From: Acholeplasmatales bacterium
GTDB taxonomy: Bacteria; Bacillota_I; Bacilli_A; Acholeplasmatales; Anaeroplasmataceae
Reading direction: 5' to 3'
NCBI GenBank assembly: GCA_016282815.1
Contig: JAEELU010000002.1
Location: forward strand, 1 to 10,290
Length of the DNA: 10,290 nt
Positions 1 through 5,980 of this stretch are shown piece after piece (position 1 is the stretch's first letter; every line of letters begins with the position of its first letter). The position numbers and the translations under genes are program-made. The notes beneath the pieces were generated by a model. The model made no database searches. It was not told the origin of the DNA and worked only from the letters and a program-made list of their open reading frames with translations.

Positions 1-557
1 CCAGAATACATATGGAAATCCTTAGATAATAATCTAGATACCTTAGCAGCATAGCTCATATTACCTGATGCTTCCTTAATACCATAGATATTAGGATGCT
101 TAGATAGCTTTTCTAGTGCAGTAATAGAAATACTCATACCTGTTCTACCAGGAACATTATACATAATTACTGGGCACTTTGATGCATCTGCTACTGCAGT
201 AAAGTGCTTAATTAATCCACTTTCATTTGTCTTATTATAATAAGGTGTAATAACTAATACATAATCAGCGCCCATCTCTGAATACTTCTTACTCATAGCT
301 ACAGCCTTCTCAGTTTCATTTGAACCAGAACCAACGATTAATGGAACCCTCTTATTTACCTTCTTTACTGAGAATTCAACAATCTTAGCCTCCTCATCAA
401 ATGACAATGTAGATGCTTCACCGGTAGTACCTAAAATAACAATACCACCAGTATTATTATTAATATGATACTCAAGTAATCTACCTAGCTCGTCATAATT
501 AACACTACCATCCTGATTGAATGGTGTTACAAGTGCAACAATACTTCCCTTTAACAT
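1..557 (-). CDS. dapA: 4-hydroxy-tetrahydrodipicolinate synthase, partial (C-terminal part beyond left edge)
   Basis: I translated this reading frame by hand; about 185 N-terminal residues are present and the rest lies beyond position 1. The enzyme condenses pyruvate with aspartate semialdehyde in the first committed step of diaminopimelate/lysine synthesis in the cytoplasm. The protein begins MLKGSIVALVTPF, as is typical of the DHDPS/NAL TIM-barrel family. GTTGE puts the Thr pair at 44-45, YNVPGRT supplies Tyr133 and Arg138, and GIKEAS supplies the Schiff-base Lys161. All fall at the family's canonical numbering. The start ATG is at 557-555, behind an AGGAGG site (567-572) that overlaps the lysA stop codon, so the gene is coupled to lysA with a 13 bp gap and shares its lysine riboswitch. 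Paralogues such as N-acetylneuraminate lyase share the fold, but the residues and the lysA neighbour favour DapA. Confidence 0.95.
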   Translation of the reverse strand, partial: MLKGSIVALVTPFNQDGSVNYDELGRLLEYHINNNTGGIVILGTTGEASTLSFDEEAKIVEFSVKKVNKRVPLIVGSGSNETEKAVAMSKKYSEMGADYVLVITPYYNKTNESGLIKHFTAVADASKCPVIMYNVPGRTGMSISITALEKLSKHPNIYGIKEASGNMSYAAKVSRLLSKDFHMYS

Positions 558-570
558 TTTTATATTCCTC

Positions 571-1806
571 CTAGATTTCTCTTTCTAATAATTCATCTAA
601 TGTTTGTCTCTTTACTGCAAGCTTATCCTTGCCACCTTCAACGAATACAACTGCAGGAGTTAATGCCTTATTATAGTTACTGCTCATTGAATATCCATAG
701 GCACCAGTTGTATAGGTAATTAATAAATCACCTGATTTTGCCTCTGGTAGCATTATATCCTCGATGATTAAATCACCTGATTCACAGCACTTACCAGCAA
801 CTGTCACCTTATTTACCTTAGGCTCATTCTCCTTACCGATTATATCAGCATCATATTTAGCCTGATATAATGCAGGTCTAATATTATCAGTCATACCACC
901 ATCGATAAAATAATACATCTTATTAGGTGTTTTCTTTATATATCCAATCTCATATAATGTATATCCGCATTCAGCAACGATACTTCTACCTGGCTCGATA
1001 CATAGCTTTTGAATCTTTAGATTCTCCTTAGCTAGCTCCTCATGTGCAGTATTAATTAATGTTTGTGATACTACATCAAATGGAATAGGGCTATCCTCAC
1101 TAGTATATCTAACACCGAAGCCACCACCAATATTTAAAATAAGTGGCTCACTAAAATCCTTAGCATATCCAATTAGCTTAACTAAAGCTGCTCTAAATGC
1201 CTCTAAATCAAATATTTGAGATCCAATATGAGAATGGAAGCCCTTGAATTTAATGAAATTAGAATTAGCAATTAATTCAAGCATCTTATTGTATTCTTCA
1301 CTCTTATATAAAACACCAAATTTAGAATCTATATGTGATGTAACAATAAACTTATGTGTATGAGCAGAAACACCAGAATTAATTCTAATAATAATATTTA
1401 CGTTCTTCTTTTTGTTATTAGCAATATCCTCAATTGCCTCAAGCTCCATAAAATTATCAACAACGATAATTCCAACATTATTACCAATTGCAAATTCAAG
1501 CTCTTCTCTAGTTTTATTATTACCATGGAAATAAATCTTACTAAAATCAAATTCAACCTTTTTAGCAGTATATAGCTCACCTAATGATACACAATCAAGT
1601 GACATACCCTTTTCCTTAGCTATTCTTAATACTTCCTTTACTGAAAATGCCTTAGAAGCATATAATACCTCAGTATCAAAATCATTTGATTTAAAGTAAT
1701 TTAAATAACCATCCATATTTTTCTTTAAATGATCAATATCATAGATATAAAGTGGTGTACCATATTTCTTCTTTAAATCCATTACATCAACGTCTGCAAT
1801 TCTCAT
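571..1806 (-). CDS. lysA: Diaminopimelate decarboxylase (PLP-dependent)
   Basis: The enzyme decarboxylates meso-diaminopimelate to L-lysine, the last step of the pathway, in the cytoplasm. The 411 residues match the usual family length. It is an alanine-racemase-type PLP barrel followed by a beta domain: YASKAF holds the PLP lysine (Lys52), and HSHIGSQ (191-197) and the glycine-rich GGGFG (227-231) hold the phosphate. EPGR (271-274) and CESGD (341-345) carry substrate contacts, including the Cys from the second subunit of the dimer. GAYGYSMSSNYN (368-379) is the C-terminal signature. The start ATG (1806-1804) follows AAGGAGG at good spacing. It is the first gene after the lysine riboswitch and terminator, with dapA 13 bp downstream. 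The related ornithine/arginine decarboxylases are less likely because of the riboswitch and dapA. Confidence 0.97.
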   Translation of the reverse strand: MRIADVDVMDLKKKYGTPLYIYDIDHLKKNMDGYLNYFKSNDFDTEVLYASKAFSVKEVLRIAKEKGMSLDCVSLGELYTAKKVEFDFSKIYFHGNNKTREELEFAIGNNVGIIVVDNFMELEAIEDIANNKKKNVNIIIRINSGVSAHTHKFIVTSHIDSKFGVLYKSEEYNKMLELIANSNFIKFKGFHSHIGSQIFDLEAFRAALVKLIGYAKDFSEPLILNIGGGFGVRYTSEDSPIPFDVVSQTLINTAHEELAKENLKIQKLCIEPGRSIVAECGYTLYEIGYIKKTPNKMYYFIDGGMTDNIRPALYQAKYDADIIGKENEPKVNKVTVAGKCCESGDLIIEDIMLPEAKSGDLLITYTTGAYGYSMSSNYNKALTPAVVFVEGGKDKLAVKRQTLDELLEREI

Positions 1807-1829
1807 AATAATTCCTCCTTAATATAATA

Positions 1830-1853
1830 AATAAAAGGGGTTCGAGACCCCTT
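1830..1853 (-). terminator. Intrinsic terminator of the lysine riboswitch
   Basis: Read on the minus strand, AAGGGGT pairs with ACCCCTT around a 5-nt loop (1842-1846) and is followed by TTTATTT. It sits between the lysine aptamer and the lysA ribosome binding site, so it is the natural expression platform: premature termination when lysine is bound. I could not pin down the antiterminator. A separate 7-bp hairpin (TTATTAT with ATAATAA) lies just upstream and may take part. Confidence 0.85.
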
Positions 1854-1881
1854 ATTATCACCAATAATAATTTATTTTTAA

Positions 1882-2046
1882 TAACTTAGCGCCTCTACTA
1901 ATCTCTTAGTAGGAGTGATATTGGTATTTCCAATATCCCCATAGCATAAATATGCCTATTTACCTATTCGGCAATGATTACCTTTCATATGTTTCATAGG
2001 ATGCCTCCTCCACAGACTACTCATTTACATTGCTACCTCTAATATT
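1882..2046 (-). promoter_or_regulatory. Lysine riboswitch (L-box) aptamer
   Basis: This leader fills the space between the lysA promoter and terminator. On the minus strand it carries the conserved L-box pieces in order: AGAGGTAGCA, ATGAGTAG...TCTGT with GGAGG (kink-turn/loop-E arm), GAAAGG, TTGCCGAA, then GGGGATATTGGAAATACC and CACTCC. Helices can be drawn. P3 is AUAG-GUAAAU pairing with AUUUAU-(G)-CUAU. P4 is GATATTGG/CCAATATC (1917-1924 with 1930-1937). P5 is CTACTAA/TTAGTAG closed by a GAGA loop (1895-1912). The flanks give an imperfect P1 near UAUUAG/CUAAGUUA. The same element order is known from lysC/lysA leaders of Bacillus and Thermotoga. It should bind L-lysine and lower expression of lysA-dapA. 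Ends are approximate. Confidence 0.92.
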
Positions 2047-2057
2047 TATTTTTATCT

Positions 2058-2086
2058 ATTATAATACAAAGCTTATTGATTGTAAA
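2058..2086 (-). promoter_or_regulatory. Sigma-A-type promoter of the lysA-dapA operon
   Basis: On the minus strand, TTTACA (2081-2086) is separated by exactly 17 bp from a perfect TATAAT (2058-2063). The predicted transcription start is near 2051, which puts the riboswitch at the very 5' end of the RNA. No operator is apparent beyond the riboswitch. Confidence 0.85.
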
Positions 2087-2105
2087 CAATTATAAATTAA
2101 ATAAA

Positions 2106-2840
2106 TTATTTTATATCCTTATATTTATATATACGGTAATATATGAATAAAAATAATATGCTTAATACTATTCCTACTAGCATAGCCTTGATATCTAGCT
2201 TTGAATTCATATTATCTATATATATAATAGGAATAAAATAAGAAAAAATTTCCTTTATACCCTTAATAGATGATATTACCTTTATGATTACAGATGTAAA
2301 TAATACAGTCATGGGAATAAATATTGATTGGAATATTATAGATAATAATATTGATATAGATAATTCAAATATTATGCATATTAATAAATAAGGAATAATA
2401 ATTATATTTTCTATTTCCATTTTATAGAGACTATATCTAAATAAAGGTATTATAAATAATATTAGTACCTCAAATAATATTAATGCTAATAATATTATCA
2501 ATAATGATAATAGCTTTACTATTACTATATTCTTTCTTGGAATATAGGATATAAATAATGTATCAAAGGAATTAGAATTAATTATTATTTGAATTACAAT
2601 AGCTGAAATAATAACACTATTGAATACCTGGATAATAAATATACCCTGCTCTAAATATCCTCTATGGATATCCTTATAGGATAATAAATAATCTGTATTA
2701 GGAAGCCAAGGATTAGATACTATAATTAAGAATAATGTCATTAGTAATAATGAACCAATTAATATTATTATTGTACCCTTTTGGAATATATAGGATATAT
2801 ATAAATTAATTAATGATTTAATATTATATTTATTCTTCAT
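2106..2840 (-). CDS. ABC-2-like transporter permease, six membrane helices
   Basis: This 244-residue, very Ile/Leu-rich integral membrane protein has six likely transmembrane segments near residues 22-41, 66-88, 104-132, 144-166, 168-189 and 217-236. The N-terminus (MKNKYNIKSLINLY) and C-terminus (YRIYKYKDIK) are basic and probably cytoplasmic. A loop around 90-105 (SNSFDTLFISYIPRKN) between helices 2 and 3 resembles the coupling region of ABC-2-type exporter permeases. It overlaps the end of the ABC ATPase gene by 11 bp, so the two very likely form one transporter, probably working as a dimer of each. The start ATG (2840-2838) has GGAAG upstream. The substrate is unknown; the position after a secreted protein suggests export or immunity/repair, which is inference. 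No intrinsic terminator is visible after its stop. Confidence 0.8.
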   Translation of the reverse strand: MKNKYNIKSLINLYISYIFQKGTIIILIGSLLLMTLFLIIVSNPWLPNTDYLLSYKDIHRGYLEQGIFIIQVFNSVIISAIVIQIIINSNSFDTLFISYIPRKNIVIVKLLSLLIILLALILFEVLILFIIPLFRYSLYKMEIENIIIIPYLLICIIFELSISILLSIIFQSIFIPMTVLFTSVIIKVISSIKGIKEIFSYFIPIIYIDNMNSKLDIKAMLVGIVLSILFLFIYYRIYKYKDIK

Positions 2841-3429
2841 TTTTTCTTTTCTTCCTTTCTATTATTTCTTTATTTTTTACATCAAATATTCTAGGCTTTA
2901 AATCAGAATATAAATTCTTACCATGAAGGCTCATTATTACGATTGAACCATTCTTTATTTTTTCAGTAATTATGTTTTTAAATAGATGCTTAGCAAAATC
3001 ATCTAATCCATCTATTGGCTCATCTAGTATGTAGCAATCCGCATCATTTGCAAGTATTTGGAGTAACCCTAGCTTTTGCTGGTTTCCCTTAGATAGCTCA
3101 CCAATTCTTCTTTTGGGTATTTGATACATTCCTATTAGAGTAGAGGCTTCATTCTTTTTGCCATAAATTTCCAATATGCTTTCAACATAGGATATTACTG
3201 TCATTAGCTTAGGCATCGTATATTTATCTGGTAAATAGGATATGGTTATATCCTTTTCTATTTTTCCACTAGACTTAAATATAGTACCTGCAATTATTTT
3301 AAGTAATGTAGATTTACCACTACCATTGATACCCTGAAATATGTATAAGCCAGGCTTTGACATATCAATTGATACATGATCAAATATCACATCATTATAT
3401 TTCTTTTCTAAATCGATAATCTTAAGCAT
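2830..3429 (-). CDS. ABC transporter ATP-binding protein (compact, exporter type)
   Basis: This is a cytoplasmic ATPase subunit of 199 residues, small compared with the usual 220-300 of BcrA-like ATPases. Motifs in order: Walker A GINGSGKST (33-41), a YLPDKY stretch in place of a classical Q-loop Gln (64-70), signature LSKGNQQKL (112-120, a variant of LSGGQ), Walker B CYILDE (132-137) with the D-loop GLD after it, and the switch His169 in MSLHG. I chose the ATG at 3429-3427 because GGAGGG sits 9 nt upstream. A GTG nine bases further out (3438) would leave only 1 nt after the Shine-Dalgarno. It overlaps the preceding gene by 8 bp and the permease by 11 bp, so the four genes are translationally coupled. 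The K. in place of G in the signature and the missing Gln are common in ABC-2 ATPases. Confidence 0.93.
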   Translation of the reverse strand: MLKIIDLEKKYNDVIFDHVSIDMSKPGLYIFQGINGSGKSTLLKIIAGTIFKSSGKIEKDITISYLPDKYTMPKLMTVISYVESILEIYGKKNEASTLIGMYQIPKRRIGELSKGNQQKLGLLQILANDADCYILDEPIDGLDDFAKHLFKNIITEKIKNGSIVIMSLHGKNLYSDLKPRIFDVKNKEIIERKKRKNEE

Positions 3430-4279
3430 ATATTTCACCCTCCACTAGATAGTCCTTATATTTATTAAATTGTGGGTCTGTAGTCATGTAGGGGAATGAA
3501 TCAAAATAATAAAATTTATCATCTAGCTTAGCTACGATATATCCTGACCTAGTTAAATAATTAGTATTATAGCCTATAGGTATAAACATCATTTTGTTTT
3601 TTATACCTAACACATATGAATCATTATCAAGCTTTGTTGGATTATAATTAGGCATAATATCTAATATATTAATTTCATTATCATATGATGTATTACCTTT
3701 AGTTTTAGATAGTATTCCTCTTACAAATCCACCAATTCTAAAATCTGACATATAATTATATTTTTTATTTAATGTTAGATTTATTCCTACTAGATTAAAA
3801 TAATTATTATATGATGAATATGATCCTGATAATGAATCAAGTGTAAGCTTATCATAATAATTACTATTTAATAGAGAGAATGTTCCTAAATTTAAATTAA
3901 TAGTACCACTACCATTAATTATTTCTAATATACATTTTTTACTATTTATTTCCTTATCAGTTAATTCAGGCATATCTGATTCAATCTTAATTAAATTAAT
4001 ATCAAAGCCATCATATACATTTACCTTTACATTTTCTAATGTGAAGCTTACTGTATCTAGTCTTAATGTATATGAGTTATATTCAGGATAAATAATCATT
4101 GGTCTATTAGCCTCAGAATAAATATTAAATACCATTCTTCTATTCTTCTCATATACTAATGATATGTTTTCCTTGATAGTATAATATTTATAATTTATAG
4201 CCTTACTATTACCATAAATAAATAAGCCTATTAGAGATAATACTAATGTAATATATAAAATAATTATTATCCTTTTCAT
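3422..4279 (-). CDS. Membrane-anchored extracytoplasmic protein, unknown function
   Basis: I do not recognise a family. The 285-residue product has one N-terminal hydrophobic segment (about residues 3-23, preceded by MKR) and no obvious cleavage site, so it is probably anchored with the rest outside the cell. The exterior part is Asn/Tyr/Ser-rich with alternating patterns that suggest mostly beta structure. There is one Cys (residue 115) and no visible catalytic motif. The last third contains repeated Tyr-rich strands (GYIVAKLDDKFYYFDSFPY). The start ATG overlaps the stop of the secreted-protein gene as ATGA (4279-4276), with AAGGAG about 9 nt upstream, and the stop overlaps the ATPase start. 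The tight coupling implies work with both the secreted protein and the ABC transporter, for example as a partner, receptor or immunity protein. That role is inference. Confidence 0.75.
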   Translation of the reverse strand: MKRIIIILYITLVLSLIGLFIYGNSKAINYKYYTIKENISLVYEKNRRMVFNIYSEANRPMIIYPEYNSYTLRLDTVSFTLENVKVNVYDGFDINLIKIESDMPELTDKEINSKKCILEIINGSGTINLNLGTFSLLNSNYYDKLTLDSLSGSYSSYNNYFNLVGINLTLNKKYNYMSDFRIGGFVRGILSKTKGNTSYDNEINILDIMPNYNPTKLDNDSYVLGIKNKMMFIPIGYNTNYLTRSGYIVAKLDDKFYYFDSFPYMTTDPQFNKYKDYLVEGEIYA

Positions 4280-4923
4280 TGGGCAAGGCTCCTTTTTTCT
4301 AATGCAGCATATTGTGATTCAAGTGTAACAAGCTCATAGGCGCCATATTCAGTTCGAATCCAGAATAAATATACCTCTGCCATTCCATTAGAAATTGTAA
4401 GATTTCCCTTTACTACTACCATATACTGGCTTAGTGGCTCTACGGTAATTGATAATGACTTTTTCTCCTTGACTGATTTAGTTGTAGAATTAGAATATTC
4501 AACATTAGCCTTCATTGCAGCCTCAGCCTTAACTTTACTCATTGAGCCTCCAAATGAGCTTGATATAGATCCTGATGATGAAAATGAAACCTTACTATTT
4601 GTTTCAACTGAATAATCTACATTAATATCAATTGGTGTTGAGCCCATATTTTCCATACATTCCTTTACGGATGCGATATATGTGGCCTTAACACTTTGGT
4701 TTTCTGGTATTATAACAACACCACCAATTATTGGACCTGTAGACCTTAATAGTATTTCCTCCTTTTCAACTTCGGTGAAATTTTTAATTAGCTTTCCACT
4801 GCTCATTATTATTTCCTGATAGGTTAAATAATCACAGGAGTCATCCTCTGCCTTAACCTCTAATGCTTCAGTGAAAAATAGAAAGCCTAAAAATAATAAA
4901 AAGCTGACTATAATCTTCTTCAT
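4276..4923 (-). CDS. Small secreted Ser/Thr-rich protein, possible pore-forming (aerolysin-like) fold
   Basis: The 215-residue protein has a clear Sec signal peptide: MKK, a hydrophobic core to about residue 19, and a likely cleavage after VKA (residue 25). The mature part has two Cys (30 and 89). Residues 103-165 form a Ser/Thr-rich region with alternating polar/hydrophobic residues (VDYSVETNSKVSFSSSG ... ANVEYSNSTTKSVKEKKSLSITVEP) that resembles the stem/insertion region of aerolysin or ETX/MTX2 beta-pore proteins, with an amphipathic KVKAEAAMKAN piece in the middle. This resemblance is by eye only. The start is the ATG at 4923-4921, with AAAGGAG 8 nt upstream. An in-frame TTG at 4941 lies inside the Shine-Dalgarno region and is rejected. 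It heads a four-gene cassette with an ABC transporter. A secreted effector is my best guess; a structural or adhesion role is also possible. Confidence 0.75.
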   Translation of the reverse strand: MKKIIVSFLLFLGFLFFTEALEVKAEDDSCDYLTYQEIIMSSGKLIKNFTEVEKEEILLRSTGPIIGGVVIIPENQSVKATYIASVKECMENMGSTPIDINVDYSVETNSKVSFSSSGSISSSFGGSMSKVKAEAAMKANVEYSNSTTKSVKEKKSLSITVEPLSQYMVVVKGNLTISNGMAEVYLFWIRTEYGAYELVTLESQYAALEKRSLAQ

Positions 4924-4944
4924 TTTTGTGTCTCCTTTCAAATG

Positions 4945-4972
4945 TACATAAAATAATAGTCAGTTTTTTCAA
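4945..4972 (-). promoter_or_regulatory. Candidate promoter of the four-gene ABC/secreted-protein cassette
   Basis: On the minus strand, TTGAAA (4967-4972) is followed after 16 bp by TATGTA (4945-4950). The predicted start near 4938 would give a very short leader that begins almost at the Shine-Dalgarno. The -10 match is modest, so other AT-rich positions upstream cannot be excluded. Confidence 0.45.
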
Positions 4973-4992
4973 AAATTTATCATTTATTTTTA

Positions 4993-5010
4993 ACTTTTTT
5001 TAAAAAAAGT
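4993..5010. repeat. Perfect 18-bp palindrome with A- and T-tracts in the divergent intergenic region
   Basis: ACTTTTTTTAAAAAAAGT reads the same on both strands and is flanked by near-symmetric TA and GTTA. It lies between the two divergent promoters (cassette to the left, plus-strand gene to the right). Such A/T tracts bend DNA, and a dyad here could also be an operator shared by both sides. It is not a usable terminator for either gene because it precedes both starts. Confidence 0.5.
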
Positions 5011-5050
5011 GTTAAATATAATTTTATATTTAATTTTTAGGATATTTTGG

Positions 5051-5056
5051 TATAAT
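5051..5056 (+). promoter_or_regulatory. Extended -10 promoter of the plus-strand membrane protein gene
   Basis: A perfect TATAAT is preceded by TGG, giving the TGnTATAAT extended -10. No good -35 is visible at 16-18 bp, as is usual for extended -10 promoters. The start of transcription should fall near 5063, leaving a leader of about 14 nt with the GAGGTG ribosome binding site at 5065-5070 ahead of the ATG at 5077. Confidence 0.65.
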
Positions 5057-5076
5057 TATAAAGTGAGGTGTAAATT

Positions 5077-5787
5077 ATGTCTAAGAACAAAAATGAATCA
5101 AAAAAAATGAGCCCAAGAGTAATCGTAAAGCTAGTTTTAATCATTGCAATACCTTGCTTAATTATCCTAGCTGTATTACTTGCAAGTGGCTTATCTTATA
5201 TAAATGCTTATAATTCTTCAAAGGTTACTCCATACGCTCCAACAGTTACTAAAAATGATGATGGAACAGAAACTACAACAGATAAAATTTCAGGTATTTA
5301 TTTAACTGATGTAGAAAGAATGGATGGTAAGGATTTTAAGCTATTCGATGTTACATTTGAAGCATCTAAATATAATGATAGAACTTCTGATAAGGTTCAA
5401 TCAGTAACATTTAATGTATTAGTAAAGAAAAATGATAATAGCCCAGCAGATGTTACATATGTTAGTGGGTCTACTACTTATAATCTAAAGGCTGCAGTTG
5501 CCTTATGCTCAGATTGGGTAAATCTTAATTCATATTCTTCATCACTTACAAGTATGAAGATTGATGATACAGGAACAAAATCATTAACAGTATCTTGTCC
5601 TGTTCAATTCCCTGCATCAACTACTTCTTGCTGGCCAGTACCTGTAACAATTGAATCTCCTGATTGCTATCTATATTTATATTATAGAACTCTAGAGAAG
5701 GCTATTTATAAGGAGCATGCATATATTCTAAGATATACATATAATGAATACATGGTAGAAACAACTGAAGGCGGTATTCAAAGATAA
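5077..5787 (+). CDS. Single-pass membrane-anchored protein of unknown function
   Basis: I do not recognise a family. The 236-residue product has a basic cytoplasmic N-terminus (MSKNKNESKKMSPR), one transmembrane helix at about residues 16-41, and an extracytoplasmic domain of nearly 200 residues. The outer part has Ser/Thr/Asp-rich stretches and alternating strands that suggest a beta-sandwich-like fold. It has four cysteines (144, 174, 185, 197), which could form two disulfides. After the helix comes a low-complexity linker (TPYAPTVTKNDDGTETTTDK, 51-70). It is the only plus-strand gene here, is monocistronic, and has its own extended -10 promoter, a GAGGTG ribosome binding site and an intrinsic terminator directly after the stop. 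It is divergent from the secreted-protein cassette, and a functional link is possible but not shown. A surface protein restricted to a narrow lineage is likely. Confidence 0.8.
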   Translation: MSKNKNESKKMSPRVIVKLVLIIAIPCLIILAVLLASGLSYINAYNSSKVTPYAPTVTKNDDGTETTTDKISGIYLTDVERMDGKDFKLFDVTFEASKYNDRTSDKVQSVTFNVLVKKNDNSPADVTYVSGSTTYNLKAAVALCSDWVNLNSYSSSLTSMKIDDTGTKSLTVSCPVQFPASTTSCWPVPVTIESPDCYLYLYYRTLEKAIYKEHAYILRYTYNEYMVETTEGGIQR

Positions 5788-5812
5788 GAGGATTTCAAAT
5801 CCTCTTTTTTTT
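5788..5812 (+). terminator. Intrinsic terminator of the plus-strand gene
   Basis: Directly after the TAA stop, GAGGATT pairs with AATCCTC around a 3-nt loop (5788-5804), and eight Ts follow (5805-5812). It lies head to head with the ffs terminator 4 bp away. Confidence 0.92.
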
Positions 5813-5816
5813 CGTC

Positions 5817-5844
5817 AAAAAAAGACCCAACAATAATTGGGTCT
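5817..5844 (-). terminator. Intrinsic terminator downstream of the SRP RNA gene
   Basis: Read on the minus strand, AGACCCAA pairs with TTGGGTCT (8 bp, 6-nt loop at 5831-5836) and is followed by a run of Ts. It ends minus-strand transcription from ffs, and possibly from suf-tdk-tadA, before the oppositely oriented gene. Confidence 0.88.
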
Positions 5845-5856
5845 AGCAATATATAA

Positions 5857-5943
5857 AAAAAGCGCCTTAACCACATCATCCACTAGCTTAAGGCTGCTTC
5901 GATCAGGACCTGACCTGGTTCACTGTGAACAATTGATTAAGGA
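5857..5943 (-). ncRNA. ffs: Signal recognition particle RNA, small bacterial type (4.5S)
   Basis: The minus strand contains CCAGGTCAGGTCC followed by GAAGCAGCC, the near-universal domain IV core of SRP RNA that binds Ffh. The ends close as a helix: CCUUAAUC near 5942 pairs with GGUUAAGG near 5865, followed by a U-rich 3' end (5855-5861). At about 85 nt it lacks the Alu domain, as in Mollicutes and E. coli, and unlike the roughly 270-nt scRNA of Bacillus. The apical loop is not the usual GGAA: between UCC and GA it reads UGAUC, so the closing pair is C opposite C, or the loop is a hexanucleotide. It lies directly after tadA, a placement conserved in low-GC Gram-positives. Ends are approximate. 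Confidence 0.95.
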
Positions 5944-5950
5944 CAAAAGT

Positions 5951-5979
5951 ATTTTATCATAAACATAATGATAATGCAA
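5951..5979 (-). promoter_or_regulatory. Promoter of the SRP RNA gene
   Basis: On the minus strand, TTGCAT (5974-5979) is 17 bp from TAAAAT (5951-5956), which is preceded by TGA, an extended -10. The predicted start is near 5944, matching the start of the RNA's closing helix. It begins 1 bp after the tadA stop. The spacer holds an inverted repeat, TTATCAT/ATGATAA (5954-5974), of unclear meaning. Confidence 0.82.
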
Positions 5980-5980
5980 T

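Noticed and set aside
1354..1580. Short open frames on both strands inside the lysA region
   Set aside because: They lie wholly within lysA, have no ribosome binding site that fits, and their residue composition (Ile/Asn-rich) reflects the AT-rich complement of a real gene.
3430..3438. GTG start for the ABC ATPase, three codons upstream of the chosen ATG
   Set aside because: GGAGG lies 1 nt from that GTG but 9 nt from the ATG at 3429, so the ATG is the workable start.
4924..4941. TTG start for the secreted protein, six codons upstream
   Set aside because: The TTG lies inside the Shine-Dalgarno region of the ATG at 4923 and would put charged residues ahead of a normal signal peptide.
5954..5974. 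TTATCAT/ATGATAA inverted repeat as a tadA terminator
   Set aside because: It is AT-only, has no T-tract after it and sits inside the ffs promoter spacer; more likely promoter sequence by chance.
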